The notes beneath the pieces were generated by a model, which saw only the letters and a program-made list of their open reading frames with translations, was not told the origin of the DNA and did not search any database. A DNA stretch of 64,000 nucleotides from Cladochytrium replicatum (lineage: Eukaryota > Chytridiomycota > Chytridiomycetes > Cladochytriales > Cladochytriaceae), in the NCBI GenBank assembly GCA_025526935.1, contig JAHLKD010000028.1, forward strand, positions 62,001 to 126,000, written 5' to 3'. The position numbers were made by a program, and so were the translations under genes. Shown piece after piece: positions 10,462-21,052 of the stretch (within the stretch, counting starts at the first letter, position 1; every line of letters begins with the position of its first letter).

Positions 10462-11763
10462 ATGTCAACGAACGATCTTCTCGAAGCATGTGCGAACTGG
10501 TGCAAGGCTCTGCCTGCCTGCGTTGGCGCTAACAAGCGCTGGCAATGCGGTACCGGTGGTCTCACAAACCTCACATTCACCGGTGTCAATGTAACTGGCA
10601 CCACCCTCTCACCTGTGCCATCCCCTACACCGGGCACCAAGATTTGTGGCCTGTGCGGATGCGGCGCGCAGGTAACGAACCTCCTCGATTGCAACGTACT
10701 CGCAAACTCTCTGGTCACTGCCACCAGCTCGGGAGTCGCAAGCACTGCCACGAGCACATCCACGAACACCACCGACAACAACAGCTCCAATGACGGGAAG
10801 GGGTCAAACTTGGGCCTTATTGTCGGTCTCGGGGTCGGCTTGTTCATTGTCGCTTGCATCGGGTTCGGTGTTGTTGTGGTCTGGTTGAGAATGCGAAGAA
10901 ACGCCGAGCGTCGTCAAGAGCGCGAGAAACGCATTGGGAAAGATGCCGACGGGCCAGCACCCGTCGCACCAGGTGCAACAACCGTTCCGAAACTCGGAGA
11001 CATGTATCTATCCCCTCAAACCCTCAATAACGCCGGATCACGACCAACCAGCCCGTCCGCTTACCCAGCTTACACCGGAGCTCAGTCTCTGCAACAATTG
11101 AGCATGCACTACCCTCAAAACGCGTACTTTGATCCATCTCAGACGCAATTGCCCCCCCAGCCTGGCCCTGTCTACGCTCAGCCAGAACAGCCCGTCTACC
11201 TCGGTGTTCCTCCTCCAGGTGCCACAGTTCGAACTCTCTCCCCTGCTCCCGTCGCCGTTCGAACCCTTTCTCCCGCTCCCCAACCTCAAGGTCAGTTCTA
11301 CGCTCCCCACGCACCAGAGCAATTCTATCAGCCACAACAGCAATACATATCACCAGGGGCGACGGCCAACCCAGATCCTGCTGCTGAAGTGAGCTCTGCA
11401 GCTCCAGCCGCATCTTCGTCTGCTGCCGAGAAAGCCCGTGAAGAAGCCCTCGCTGCAGTCGAATCGATCTCCCACGCCGCCCCCCCATCTTACTCTGAAG
11501 ATTTCTCCTCAAGGTCTTACGTGTGCATAGTCCCAACAACGCCGGCATCTCAAGGCGAGCTCCTTATGAACGAAGGTGACAGTATCATGCTCACACGAAC
11601 AGTTGGCGACGGTTCCTGGGCTTTCGGGACAAACTTGCAGTCCGGAGACTTTGGGGCGTTCTCGATGTCCTCGGTGAAGCTGACTACTAGATCAGGTGGA
11701 GCCTCTTCCTCGGCTGCGGAGGGCGGATCGACGGAGTACCCATCGCTGCCTGAGAAGCGATAA
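10462..11763 (+). CDS. Membrane protein with Cys-rich outer part and cytoplasmic SH3 domain
   Basis: One exon of 433 residues. Residues 1-75 are Cys-rich (CANWCKALPACVGANKRWQC, then KICGLCGCG). A Ser/Thr-rich stalk leads to one membrane helix near residues 118-142 (LGLIVGLGVGLFIVACIGFG) and a basic stop-transfer block (RMRRNAERRQEREKR). A long Pro/Gln/Tyr-rich cytoplasmic linker follows, then a C-terminal SH3 domain (about 350-405: YVCIVPTTPASQGELLMNEGD, then GSWAFGTNLQSGDFGAF). Fungal proteins of this layout act at the plasma membrane in polarity or stress signalling, but no direct equivalent is recognised. A TGA lies directly before this ATG and no signal peptide is present. A signal-bearing first exon may lie upstream, or the N-terminus may be truncated. 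Confidence 0.78.
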   Translation: MSTNDLLEACANWCKALPACVGANKRWQCGTGGLTNLTFTGVNVTGTTLSPVPSPTPGTKICGLCGCGAQVTNLLDCNVLANSLVTATSSGVASTATSTSTNTTDNNSSNDGKGSNLGLIVGLGVGLFIVACIGFGVVVVWLRMRRNAERRQEREKRIGKDADGPAPVAPGATTVPKLGDMYLSPQTLNNAGSRPTSPSAYPAYTGAQSLQQLSMHYPQNAYFDPSQTQLPPQPGPVYAQPEQPVYLGVPPPGATVRTLSPAPVAVRTLSPAPQPQGQFYAPHAPEQFYQPQQQYISPGATANPDPAAEVSSAAPAASSSAAEKAREEALAAVESISHAAPPSYSEDFSSRSYVCIVPTTPASQGELLMNEGDSIMLTRTVGDGSWAFGTNLQSGDFGAFSMSSVKLTTRSGGASSSAAEGGSTEYPSLPEKR

Positions 11764-12122
11764 GCTTGTTTTGGTATAGTAATTTTTCCGTTTTGCTGTT
11801 ACCGCTTTCTTTTTTGCTTGTTTGCCTTTTTACATTAAGTTTTGGATTGCTTTGGCTCAATGAAAGCAGGAATGCGCGAAGTTGCCTTTGTAAGAATTAG
11901 GTTGATGGTGAATACAGTCATGGATTAGCATAGTTTTATTAGCGGAGAGTGTAAATTATCCATGTTCGCGGCAAGCCAACAAACATTCTCATAGAAATGG
12001 GGTAGCATTAGAAGAGAAATAATTAAAAGATTCATAGGAGGCAGCCGCATTCCGGGTTCACTAAAGGCTAATAGAATGGTCGAGGTCGGCATTTCTTCGT
12101 TATCGGGGAATTATTACCATGC
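11764..12122. other. Intergenic between convergent genes
   Basis: 3' flanks of the SH3 protein and the Cip1-like gene. T-rich and AT-rich sequence; no coding content seen. Confidence 0.5.
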
Positions 12123-13467
12123 TCAGACGCACTGGGAGTAGAAGTCTAAAAGAAGAAAGCAAGATGAGTGATGATTGAAATGATGGACATTTGGGAACTC
12201 ACCATTCAGTTTGTTACTAATTTCCAGTGGGGGAATGGAAGTTTGTTAAAAATGCAGCTTTGAGATGAGCGACAAGCCTACCAAGTGGATCCACTGACAC
12301 AGCACGTAGGGCCAGCCCAGCCTTGTCCGCCGCACTGTTGAAATGCGAAGGCCAAAATCAGGCACTAGATTCCCACGTAATAACAAAGCATACCTGAGCG
12401 TATTTGGCAGAACATGTACCAGACGGAGGGCTAGGGCTCGCTGAGGCTGTGCTAGTCCTAGTCGCAGATGTAACCGTGGATGCGCCCCTGGTGGTCGTGG
12501 TTGTCGACGGCGGGGGCGAAGTCGGAGGAACAGATCCACCACATCCGATCCTGCTCGACCCGATGACCACGTCGTCGTACCAGACCGTGTTCGAAGCGCT
12601 CGCGTAGCTCTCCCAGCCCAACCTAAGCACAGAGACTTTTGGAGCCCAGTTCGGTTTCCCACTGACCCAAGCCGCGTCTATATCCGTCGTCGCGACGCCG
12701 TCGACGGTCATTCCAACGATCGCAGCCTCGTTCAGCCACGCCGAGAGCTTTCCGGTGTTGCTGATCATGTACTCGAAGCACTGCCAGCTGTTCGTCGGGA
12801 GCGTCACGGTCTGCGCGATGCCGTTCGGGCTGAGCGACGGGCACGTCGCGTCGTCGCTCTCGCGATTCCAGTCAAGAATGCCGCTCTGGCCGCCCATGCG
12901 GATGTTGCGCCCGCCGTCGTTGTCGTCGACCATCGTGATGAAGGTCGTGTGGTCGGTCGGGAGCGCGGTGGTGTGGTAGATCCAGAAACGGACGTACGCG
13001 GATCCACTGGATAGGCTGCTGATCGCTGAGGTTTCGGCGAAGATGTGATTGCAGAAGCTTCCAGCGCCGTTCACTTTGAGGGACTTGGAGCCGGTGCGGG
13101 CGAAGCTGCTGTCGATGGCTGCGGTGCCGCTGCCGGCGCAGGTAGGCTGGACGAGCGTCCAGGTGGATCCAAGGCCGTCTTCGAAACCATCGGAAAACAC
13201 AACTCCCGTTGCACTGTTTGTCTGGGTCGAGGTGGGTGGCTTCGACGTCGTCGTGGTTGTCGTGGTGGTTGTGGTGGTCGGGACGACCGAGGTGGTGGTC
13301 GTGGTCGTGGTCCTAGTTGTCGTGGTAGTCGGAAGAACTGATGTTGAGCGAACCGTTACAGTCACCGTAACAGTCGCAGTCAGGGTTGTAACCGGGCATG
13401 ACTGTCCATGCACTCCGCTCAACAAGAATGCGCTGCACACCAAACTGACAAGCGCTGAATACTTCAT
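12123..13467 (-). CDS. Secreted Cip1-like protein with C-terminal CBM1 cellulose-binding module
   Basis: Four exons (13467-12394, 12334-12282, 12216-12203, 12145-12123) join in phase to 387 residues. Order: signal peptide MKYSALVSLVCSAFLLSGVHG; a Thr-rich linker (residues about 30-85); a beta-jellyroll-like core (about 88-310) with FSDGFEDGLGSTWTLVQP, FWIYHTT, GQSGILDWNRESDDATCPS and VWYDDVVIGSSRIGC; a second Ser/Thr/Pro linker; and a CBM1. The CBM1 is assembled across the last introns as CGGQGWAGPTCCVSGSTC then DFYSQCV-stop, with all expected Cys. The third exon is only 14 bases. The core resembles Trichoderma Cip1, a cellulose-induced protein of the polysaccharide-lyase-like fold; that assignment is by eye. 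The protein is secreted and would act on plant cell walls. The CBM1 is certain; the core's activity is unknown. Confidence 0.85.
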
Positions 13468-13858
13468 TGCAACTCACGAAATAAGCGCACGTTGGTTGCT
13501 TTTCTTTTATATTGCAGGGACTCATGTTGAAAAGCGAAGAAATTATGCTAATCGCATAAACGCCCATTCTGAGAACAACTACTTGTTCGTTTTTGAACGT
13601 TTGAAAGATCTCCCAATGTTACGTGCAAGGGCAATTCTGCTGTCATACTCTTAGTGCACACATCAGCGATTCACAACCACTTTTGCCGACCAGCCATTAG
13701 TATTGGCTAAACGGTTCAATTCACGCACCAATTTGCTCATCTGACCAAGCAAAACCGTCCAGCGGTATTCAATCTTTCGATCATATCAAACGAGCGGGAA
13801 ATACCAAGATTTAAACTGTTTGATTAAGACATTGCATTTTTAAACAGAAGAAATCAAA

Positions 13859-15355
13859 TCAGAGAGTCGGCTGGGGTGAGTTGGATTTGTGGCCAGCAAT
13901 TCGCTTCTCAATCTCCGGTCGGAAGTGGCGAATCAAACCTTGTACGGGCCAAGCGGCGGCATCGCCCTGCAAAGAAAAGATGAAAATGGAATTATCACTA
14001 AGGGTAAAACAACATACCAGAGCGCAAATGGTGTGACCCTCAATCTGGCGCGACAACTCCTCAATCATGTCAATCTCATCCACCCGACCATGACCCTTCT
14101 CGAACCGAGCCATCATCTTTGCGAGCCACCCGGTACCTTCACGGCAAGGTGTGCACTGTCCGCAACTCTCGTGCTTGTAAAAGGCTGAAAGACGTGCGAT
14201 GGCGGCAACAATATCAGTAGACTTGTCCATGACAATGATGGCAGCAGTTCCGAGACCAGATTGAACATCCTTAAGCGCGTCAAAGTCCATCAAAACGTCA
14301 TTGCAGATCCTCTGCGGCAAAACTGGCACCGACGAACCACCAGGGATGATGCCGAGCAAGTTGTCCCAGCCACCACGAACACCACCTGCATGGCGCTCGA
14401 TGAGTTCTCGCAGCGGGATCGACATCTCCTCTTCAACCGTTACAGGGTTGTTTACATGTCCAGAAATGCAGAACAACTTGGTTCCAGCGTTCCTCGGGCG
14501 TCCGAACTGTGCGAACCACTTCCCACCGCGACGGCAGATAGTGGGAGCGACAGAAACGGTCTCGACATTCGCCACAGTGGTGGGGCATCCGAAAAGACCA
14601 ATGTCAGCCGGAAATGGCGGTTTCAGACGGGGTTTGCCCTGCTTCCCCTCGAGCGACTCGATGAGGGAAGTCTCCTCACCGCAAATGTACGCGCCTGCTC
14701 CACGGTGGACGTACACATCGAAATCGTATCCCGAACCACACGCGTTCTTTCCAATCAAGCCAGCTTTGTAAGCCTCGTTGATCGCCTCCTGCAAGTGCGA
14801 AGCCTCATTGTAAAACTCTCCGCGGATGTAAATGTACGCGGCGGTAGCGTTCATGGCACGACCAGCAATGAGACAGCCTTCGACAAGAGTGTGGGGATCG
14901 TGTCGCATAATTTCCCGGTCCTTGCAAGTGCCAGGTTCTCCCTCGTCGGCGTTCACGACCAGATAGCGAGGACGGCCGTCGGGTCCTCCTGGTTTGTTCA
15001 TGAAAGACCACTTCAGACCCGAAGGGAATCCAGCCCCACCGCGACCACGGAGACCAGAGTCCTTCATCTCGTTGATAATCCAATCGTGGCCCTTCAAAAG
15101 GATCTCCTTTGTCTTATACCAGTGACCACGCTTCATGGCACCAGCAAGACGGTAGTCATGTCGGCCGTAAAGGTTGGTGAATATTCTGTCCTCATCTTTC
15201 AGACCTCCATACTGTCGTGTGGAAGTAGGTTCAGGTGCAACACTAGCGAGAGTCCGGGCGGTTGAAGAAGTTGCGGCGACGATTGAGGCAACGGGGAATC
15301 GCCGACCTAACGAGGCAGATCGGGCTGCCGCAACGGTAAGCAGTTTTGCGCTCAT
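13859..15355 (-). CDS. NDUFV1: NADH:ubiquinone oxidoreductase 51-kDa flavoprotein (complex I, FMN subunit)
   Basis: Two exons (15355-14018 and 13966-13859) give 481 residues. The intron happens to stay open, so an unspliced reading would add 17 residues. An Arg/Ala/Ser-rich mitochondrial presequence (about 1-40) is followed by [13 protein letters not shown] and the FMN/NADH-binding glycine-rich [19 protein letters not shown]. Then come [19 protein letters not shown], the AYIYIRGEF region, [20 protein letters not shown], and the 4Fe-4S ligands [15 protein letters not shown] plus the fourth Cys in HTICALGDAA. The protein sits in the matrix arm of complex I, oxidises NADH and passes electrons to FMN and cluster N3. 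Length and motifs are typical of the family. It is transcribed away from the GT14 gene. Confidence 0.98.
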   Translation of the reverse strand: MSAKLLTVAAARSASLGRRFPVASIVAATSSTARTLASVAPEPTSTRQYGGLKDEDRIFTNLYGRHDYRLAGAMKRGHWYKTKEILLKGHDWIINEMKDSGLRGRGGAGFPSGLKWSFMNKPGGPDGRPRYLVVNADEGEPGTCKDREIMRHDPHTLVEGCLIAGRAMNATAAYIYIRGEFYNEASHLQEAINEAYKAGLIGKNACGSGYDFDVYVHRGAGAYICGEETSLIESLEGKQGKPRLKPPFPADIGLFGCPTTVANVETVSVAPTICRRGGKWFAQFGRPRNAGTKLFCISGHVNNPVTVEEEMSIPLRELIERHAGGVRGGWDNLLGIIPGGSSVPVLPQRICNDVLMDFDALKDVQSGLGTAAIIVMDKSTDIVAAIARLSAFYKHESCGQCTPCREGTGWLAKMMARFEKGHGRVDEIDMIEELSRQIEGHTICALVCCFTLSDNSIFIFSLQGDAAAWPVQGLIRHFRPEIEKRIAGHKSNSPQPTL

Positions 15356-15669
15356 GTAAGTAAATAACGGACTAAAACTAGATTAAGAGACGATAGAGTG
15401 AGCGAGCGACGTGGAACTAGTAAGTGGATGAGGCCGAGATAAATGCGATGCAGCACCTCTCCAGCTCTCCAGCTCTCTAGCGATCCGGAAGCGCCGAGTC
15501 TCAAATATTTTTTAAAACTAATAATCACCTGGCGCTGAAGAGGTTAGATCGGTGGCAGTGCTGGCGAGCGAATCTGAACTTCCCACGCTTCGTGTTGCCA
15601 TTGCGTGGAGTTGGGCCGATCACCGCATCTGCGCTGGAGATCACCAAGCAATCTCGCGACGACGCAACC
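15356..15669. promoter_or_regulatory. Shared divergent upstream region of NDUFV1 and the GT14 gene
   Basis: 314 bases separate the two start codons. An AT-rich box (TCAAATATTTTTTAAAAC, about 15500) lies near the middle. No specific factor site is claimed. Confidence 0.5.
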
Positions 15670-18311
15670 ATGAAATTCAAAAGGAACATCCGGAACCACT
15701 CCCTCAGAAGCCTGCAACTACTCTCATTCGTTTCTCTCCTCATCATTCTCAGAATCATCTCAAGTGAATCCTTTCGCCAATCCGCTGATACCAACGATAA
15801 GATCTATGGTTTTCCTGCTGCCAAATCTCAAGTTTTAAATTCCACACAAAATTCACGCGTGATTCTTCCAACTTCCGCTCCGAGCAGCTTTCGTCTCGCT
15901 CCACTACCATCGACCAAAGACCCTTGCATGTGGGGCGGACTACTGACTAATCTTGGATGTATATGTCCCATCTGGACTCACGGCTCTCGATGCGAGCGCA
16001 TACTTCTCTGCCACAAATCCAAGGATCCAAGTCCGACTCTCGAGGCAACATATCTGGACACAACTCTAGACAATCATCATCCAGAGTATCTCAAAAACAT
16101 TGCAGTTTCTAGGCACAGAGATGGCATTTTTCGAATGCCGTTCGTGGGAACACGGCGTTGGAGAGCAGCATCAGATCATCCCGACTTGTCGCAAAATTGG
16201 AAAGAGATCATGACCACCAGCAGAGTTCTGGTGTTATGGCGAGACGGTGGCGAGCTAAGAATTCCAATTAGAGCACTGACTACCACTAATCAAGAGCCAA
16301 ATGGCAGCGAAGGAACTCGTTCGATGTTGGAATGGCTTTACGTCGTGTTAAGAAGTGGGGCACTGCAGGCACTCAATGAAGAGCGAAAAGATTCTGGTAA
16401 TGTTTACTACGAGCATCCTGGTCCCGCATTTTCTGGGGATGAGAAATGTTTACGATGGAAGAAACATAAACGCGGGCTTCCGACAACGATTACAACTCAA
16501 AAGGTTCAACAGCGCTTTTGGTCCGAAACAAAGTTTGAAAATTGGATAAAGTGGATGTACAAGGTGAAAACTCGAGCAAATCCCGTGCCTTCAGAATCCA
16601 TTGAGCAATATTGGAGTTTGGACGAAAGTGATCTCCAGCTTGTTTTCAATCGCTCCCTTGGCACGATGGAACGAATCATGCTTCATTCAGGACCTTGGAA
16701 ATCTAAAAACATGCGGATTCTGCTCAACGAGGCGACCGCCCTTACAACGCATATCCAGTCCAATGCTATAGAGAACGTAACTAATCGCGATCTCCAGTTA
16801 CAGTCGCAATCGCTCGGACAAGAGACATTGTCTAGCAGAGCCTGTGCTCATGATGGCAGCTCTTCAAGGATTCTGTTTGTAATATTGATACACGACAAAG
16901 ACACAGCTCCGTGGCGGACTCCCAAACGCCATCATCTGAGAATATTCGATGCCCTTTTGGGATCACTGTACAGCACCAGGCATTTCTATGCGTTTCATGT
17001 GGACCACGGCGCGAGTGACGAGTTCTTTAACAAAGTTTTAGCCATTATTGAGAAGCATACAAACGCTGACGCTGACCTTGGCTCTCGAAATTTCTTGGTA
17101 ATCCCAAGAAACTCAAGCATTACTGGAATCTGGGGATCAGCTAGCCTCGTGTGGTCCGATTTCATAACATGGACGCATGCTTTTCGAACGAATTGGGATT
17201 TTGATTACATTATCAACCTATCAGCGGTAAGTGCTTAGATCAAGTTTGTTGTAAGCAACCATGATTCACTATGTGAATTGCTTTTCAGCGCGACATTCCG
17301 TTGACGTCGTCCAAAAACATCACCAGAATTCTATACGAGTCCTTTCCTCCTTTCACTTCCTTCATTCCTTACACAACCTCAAACACTGCTGACCGATCAA
17401 CCTACATCTACCACGACAAGTACCACCTCATCACAAACCAAACATCCTTCCCTTTACTCTACACACATCGCAAGCTCCTCACAACCAGCAAAAACTCATC
17501 ATCGCCGCCGACGCTCACCCTCGCACGAGGGAAACAGTGGTACATCATGAACGTGTCATTAGCAAAGCGGATCATCGAGACTCCGGTGCTGATCGAGCTG
17601 CTCTTTTCGACTCAGTTCATGATGGTGCCCGACGAGATGTTTTGGAGCACTGCGGCGATGCATCTTGGCGAGGACCTCGAAAAACTTCCCAGAGATAAGT
17701 GGGGATTGACGTGGAATGCGTGGACTTGCAACCCTAAGCTCCGACAGAAAATCGCAGGAGACCTGCACAAATCTTATGAACGTGAGATTGCGCAGAAGCA
17801 GCATAAGCAGCCCACGCAGGGTGGTTCGAAAGCCGACGAGGAGGAAAAGCAGGAATTGACACCACTATGGAATGCAAATTCCGCAATCGAGCTGACTCCA
17901 CCGCTTTGGATCCACAGAGACAATCTACGGCTGGCCAATTTCACGCGCCATGGAGTTTTACTGCACGAGAAGACCGTCATCCGACTCATGGAGAGTCTGC
18001 CGCTGATTGCCAGCGCCGTGCGCCAGCTCTCGATCACAAACAACTATACTGGTACGGTCGCGAAGTTCCGCGATAGGGCTGGGCATGGCGGGATCTTGGA
18101 GGAGTGGCTATCCGGGCTGCCGACATGGAATGTGCCAAATATGGTGCTGATCGCGCGCAAGTCGGCATGTGCGGAGATGACTTGTAGGATGGGATACTTG
18201 TCCAACAAGGGGCTGGATCGAAGGCAAGAAGCCGTGAACGCGTGCGAAAAGTATGATGATGATGATGATGCTGAAACTGGATCTGAACATGTTGGATTTT
18301 TCTTCAAGTGA
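15670..18311 (+). CDS. GT14 family glycosyltransferase (xylosyltransferase / core-2 GlcNAc-transferase-like) with EGF-like region
   Basis: Two exons (15670-17226 and 17289-18311) give 859 residues. The N-terminus has a short basic stretch and a signal-anchor helix (LQLLSFVSLLIILRII), predicting a type II Golgi protein. Near residue 88 is an EGF-like motif (CMWGGLLTNLGCICPIW then GSRCE). The catalytic part starts near residue 400 (RILFVILIHDKD, then FYAFHVDHGAS). The family signature is built across the splice as YIINLSARDIPLTS, and further on GKQWYIMNVSLAKRI and MMVPDEMFWSTAAM match the conserved acceptor-site block. GT14 enzymes transfer Xyl or GlcNAc from UDP-sugars to proteins or glycans. 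The insert of about 250 residues between the EGF region and the catalytic core is unassigned. An upstream in-frame reading exists, but this is the first ATG. Confidence 0.85.
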
Positions 18312-18519
18312 CCATATTATTCTTCCATTATTGCGCTCCACAAGTTTGTGCAAAAAATGTAAAGTTTCAATTTGTTCCTAAAGTTATAATTTGTTCCTAA
18401 ATAATACTCCCATCAGTCCCAAAAACGTACGAGCTCGACTCATTGCAGCTAATGTCTTCGCATGTTGTAGCCCATAAACCAACCACAACGAATTCACCGC
18501 TCTCTCCCTCCACTTCACC
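18312..18519. other. 3' flank of the GT14 gene
   Basis: Convergent with the decayed SET/MYND locus. A direct repeat of TTTGTTCCTAAA occurs at about 18371 and 18391. No gene. Confidence 0.4.
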
Positions 18520-20262
18520 GCCATCACCTCACATTCTTCCGCATCTCCACCATCAGCAACCCCAATTCTGTCCTCCCAAACCATAAACGGATCCGCTCCC
18601 GGTCCCCCTCCAGCCACTCCCTGAACACCATCGCCCTAATCTCCGCCAACTCGCTCAGGAACAGCGCGTGGTCAGCATACTCGTGCCAACCTCCGACTTC
18701 CACGTCGCAACCGAGTATCCGCGAGCGCGGCATGATCCTAACGAAGCATTCGGAGCACGCGAGTGCTAGCCGGATATCCCCTGCACTGGTGCCGCAATCC
18801 TGAGCGCGTGTAGTGTGTTGAACGTCGTGTGGTGGTTCGGATGTAATCGGAGGTGATCTGTAGAGACGGGTTCGGCGTGGAGGATTGGGCCAGAAACCAC
18901 GTGGATCCAAAGAGAAACCGCGTGGATCCAAAGAGGAAGGCGTTGGGGCCGGCCCAAAATTCGAAGTCGTAGGATTTGAGGTAGCGCGGGATCGCGGACG
19001 CAGCGAGAGCAGCCTGACCAGACCCCGTTAACTCGAATGCGCTTTTTACCTCCCGTGCCGGGATTTCTTGGAAAGCGTCGTGGATTGACTTTGGGAGCCC
19101 ATGATGTCATTTGCGACATTTGTATAGTTCGCGGGGTCAACAGGAACATACAGGTCCACTCGACATCTTGCGCACACAATAGCGTTTAATAAAAGATCGA
19201 TCTCCGCCGCTGTACGCGTATTGGTGAGAAGCTCATCCGGTGGATCGCTGGGGGTCGAGCCAGACGAAGTGATAATCGCCTCGCAACGCCCGGTACTGCA
19301 CCCAAAGTTGTTCGACTTGAGGAGCTCGAACCGTCTTTCTTGTTTCGGCAACATCAGATTCACGTAACTCAAGCAGAGCTCTTCCCCCTCTTTAACATCC
19401 TGGTTCGTTCTCACCACCATGCGCCGTCCGCAGCTCGATGCATTTCGTCCTGCTCGAGACCAGTGTGCACGCTCTCGACAACGTAAGAGCAATTTGGAAT
19501 GCAGCTGTGGTTGAGCATCGATGCAAGCGGAAACATGCCGACTCCAATCGTCTTGTTGGGAGACACAGAGGATGTTCCTCCACCAGACCCAAGCAAGCAT
19601 TTCCCGTTTTCTTTCGACTTGTTCTCGTCAGCTTTCGATGTCGATTGTAGCTTTTCGTCAGCCTTCTTCTTGTTTCGACATTGGGTCCGTCACTCCATGC
19701 GAGTTTGTATTGACGTGATAGGCAAGCGTCACAAGCTCATCCACGCTCCTGTCCATCCCCGCACTCAAGTTCCATGAAGGTCCTGTGCAGGTTTCGACTC
19801 CGATGCGCCAAAAGCTCCCGCACAAACACAAACGACGGCGAAAACGCGATCGACTCTGAAAACACTCGCATCCGTCTGCTCTTCAAGCGCCCTCTGTGCC
19901 AGTGCACCGACCAGAAGCTGGAGGGGCTCGTAATCGACCGAGCATCCTAGAATTTTCGGGGAGGTGCCCCACGATGGCGCATTCGACCGAGTGCCGTTGG
20001 GACTTTGGTCCTGGCAATGATTGTGTGCAATAGGACGTTTCCTTCGCGCAGCCTTTGCAGATGTAGGTGTGCTTTTGGAACTGGGATGGTGCGAAGACGA
20101 GCTCGTCCGTGAAATATTTGAAGAGCACAAAGGAGGTTCCGGTGTCGCTGATCACCGTCGTGCCGGCATTGAGGTCGTGTTTGGCCACAACATAGCTGCA
20201 AGCTGGGAAAGGGGTTGTGAATTGGTGGTTGTCTATGAACTCTGATGAACCGTTCACTTTAT
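18520..20262 (-). pseudogene. SMYD-type SET/MYND protein, reading frame broken several times
   Basis: Pieces of a SMYD-family lysine methyltransferase are readable in order on the minus strand, but in changing frames. They are an N-SET start (VVAKHDLNAGTTVIS), a MYND zinc finger (YICKGCAKETSYC, then SQRHSVECAI) near 20100-19990, DYEPLQLLVGALAQRAL (about 19930), VDELVTLAYHVNTNSHG (about 19735), the SET core IGVGMFPLASMLNHSCIPNC (about 19540), and the C-flanking DVKEGEELCLSYVNLMLP with FGCSTGRCE (19405-19280). Shifts occur after ECAIVGHLP, near 19790, near 19660 and near 19450, and none has a splice pair of plausible length. No ATG opens the first segment. C-terminal helices may extend to 18520. 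Intact homologues methylate histone or other lysines. Either a decayed gene or a poorly resolved stretch. Confidence 0.7.
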
Positions 20263-20590
20263 GGGCCACTCTAAAAGGACTCAGTTGTATCTTTCTTTCT
20301 TTTCCCTGGCTCTTTTGCGTTTAATTTCATCGCAACAGTGATCAGTAAGAGTCGAAAGTTTTGTGAAGAGCTGCGTAAAAAAATATCCCCGTGAAAGCAA
20401 CGATTCCGTTAAATGAACGAAAGGTGATCTAGCGAAGCCATCGACTTTGTGTTATGCATTATATTTTCTAACCACAACCTGCCCGCGCTACCATCTCCCC
20501 ACGCAATTCGAACCTGATCGCAAAATATTAAGCGGTCCTGGGCCATTAGAGTTCATACAACTCGGCCAGCATTTCCACCCTTCGATCGAC
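20263..20590. other. Intergenic, no feature seen
   Basis: Between the 5' side of the SET/MYND remnant and the 3' end of NDUFS5. No recognisable coding content; an upstream exon of the SET/MYND locus could be here but was not found. Confidence 0.4.
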
Positions 20591-20933
20591 TCATCCTTGT
20601 GCTGCTATCGTTGTTCCGGTTTTGTTATGCTTTTCTGCCGCTTTTTTCTTCAGGTAATGCTCCTGTACGATTTCAAGTCTTGCGAGCTGGACCAGTACGA
20701 ATAATTATGCAGCGTCGAATCAAAACCGATCGAAAATTGCTTTGCATTAGACAATTTGTTTCAATATGTTGACATCCACGCACCTCCTTCCTATGGTACA
20801 GACATTCCTGGTAGTCCTCGAATTGCAAGCGGCACTCTTCTCTATTGTCCGCCTGTGCGTAGCATTTCATGAACTCCTGGAAGAACGTGAAGCATCGGTT
20901 GCGACCTCCGTTGAGACCGAATCCGGAGGACAT
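20591..20933 (-). CDS. NDUFS5: Complex I 15-kDa subunit (NDUFS5-like, twin CX9C)
   Basis: Two exons (20933-20784 and 20686-20591) give 81 residues. The start MSSGFGLNGGR is the family's typical N-terminus. Two CX9C pairs follow (CFTFFQEFMKC and CRLQFEDYQEC), then YHRKE joined by the splice to LARLEIVQEHYLKKKAAEK. This accessory subunit sits on the intermembrane-space side of complex I and is imported and oxidised by the Mia40 pathway. The length matches the family. The intron donor is GTGCGT. It lies 119 bases downstream of the MMADHC stop on the same strand. Confidence 0.93.
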
Positions 20934-21052
20934 TGCTCATGCACTGCCACATTTGAGAGATTCGAACCACTTTCAACCAAGATTTCTATGGTTGAAGAAA
21001 AATGTCTATAAATCAGAGGCAGCTACAATAATTAAAACAAGAAAAGTATTGC

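Noticed and set aside
13967-14017. Treating the NDUFV1 intron as coding, because it stays open
   Set aside because: It would split the conserved HTICALGDAA junction that follows the Fe-S ligands; GT-AG borders fit exactly.
14261-15265. A 334-codon plus-strand frame
   Set aside because: Antisense shadow of NDUFV1, whose minus-strand reading is fully conserved.
20940-20975. B-box-like GGTTCGAATC on the minus strand upstream of NDUFS5
   Set aside because: No A-box at the right distance and no cloverleaf pairing.
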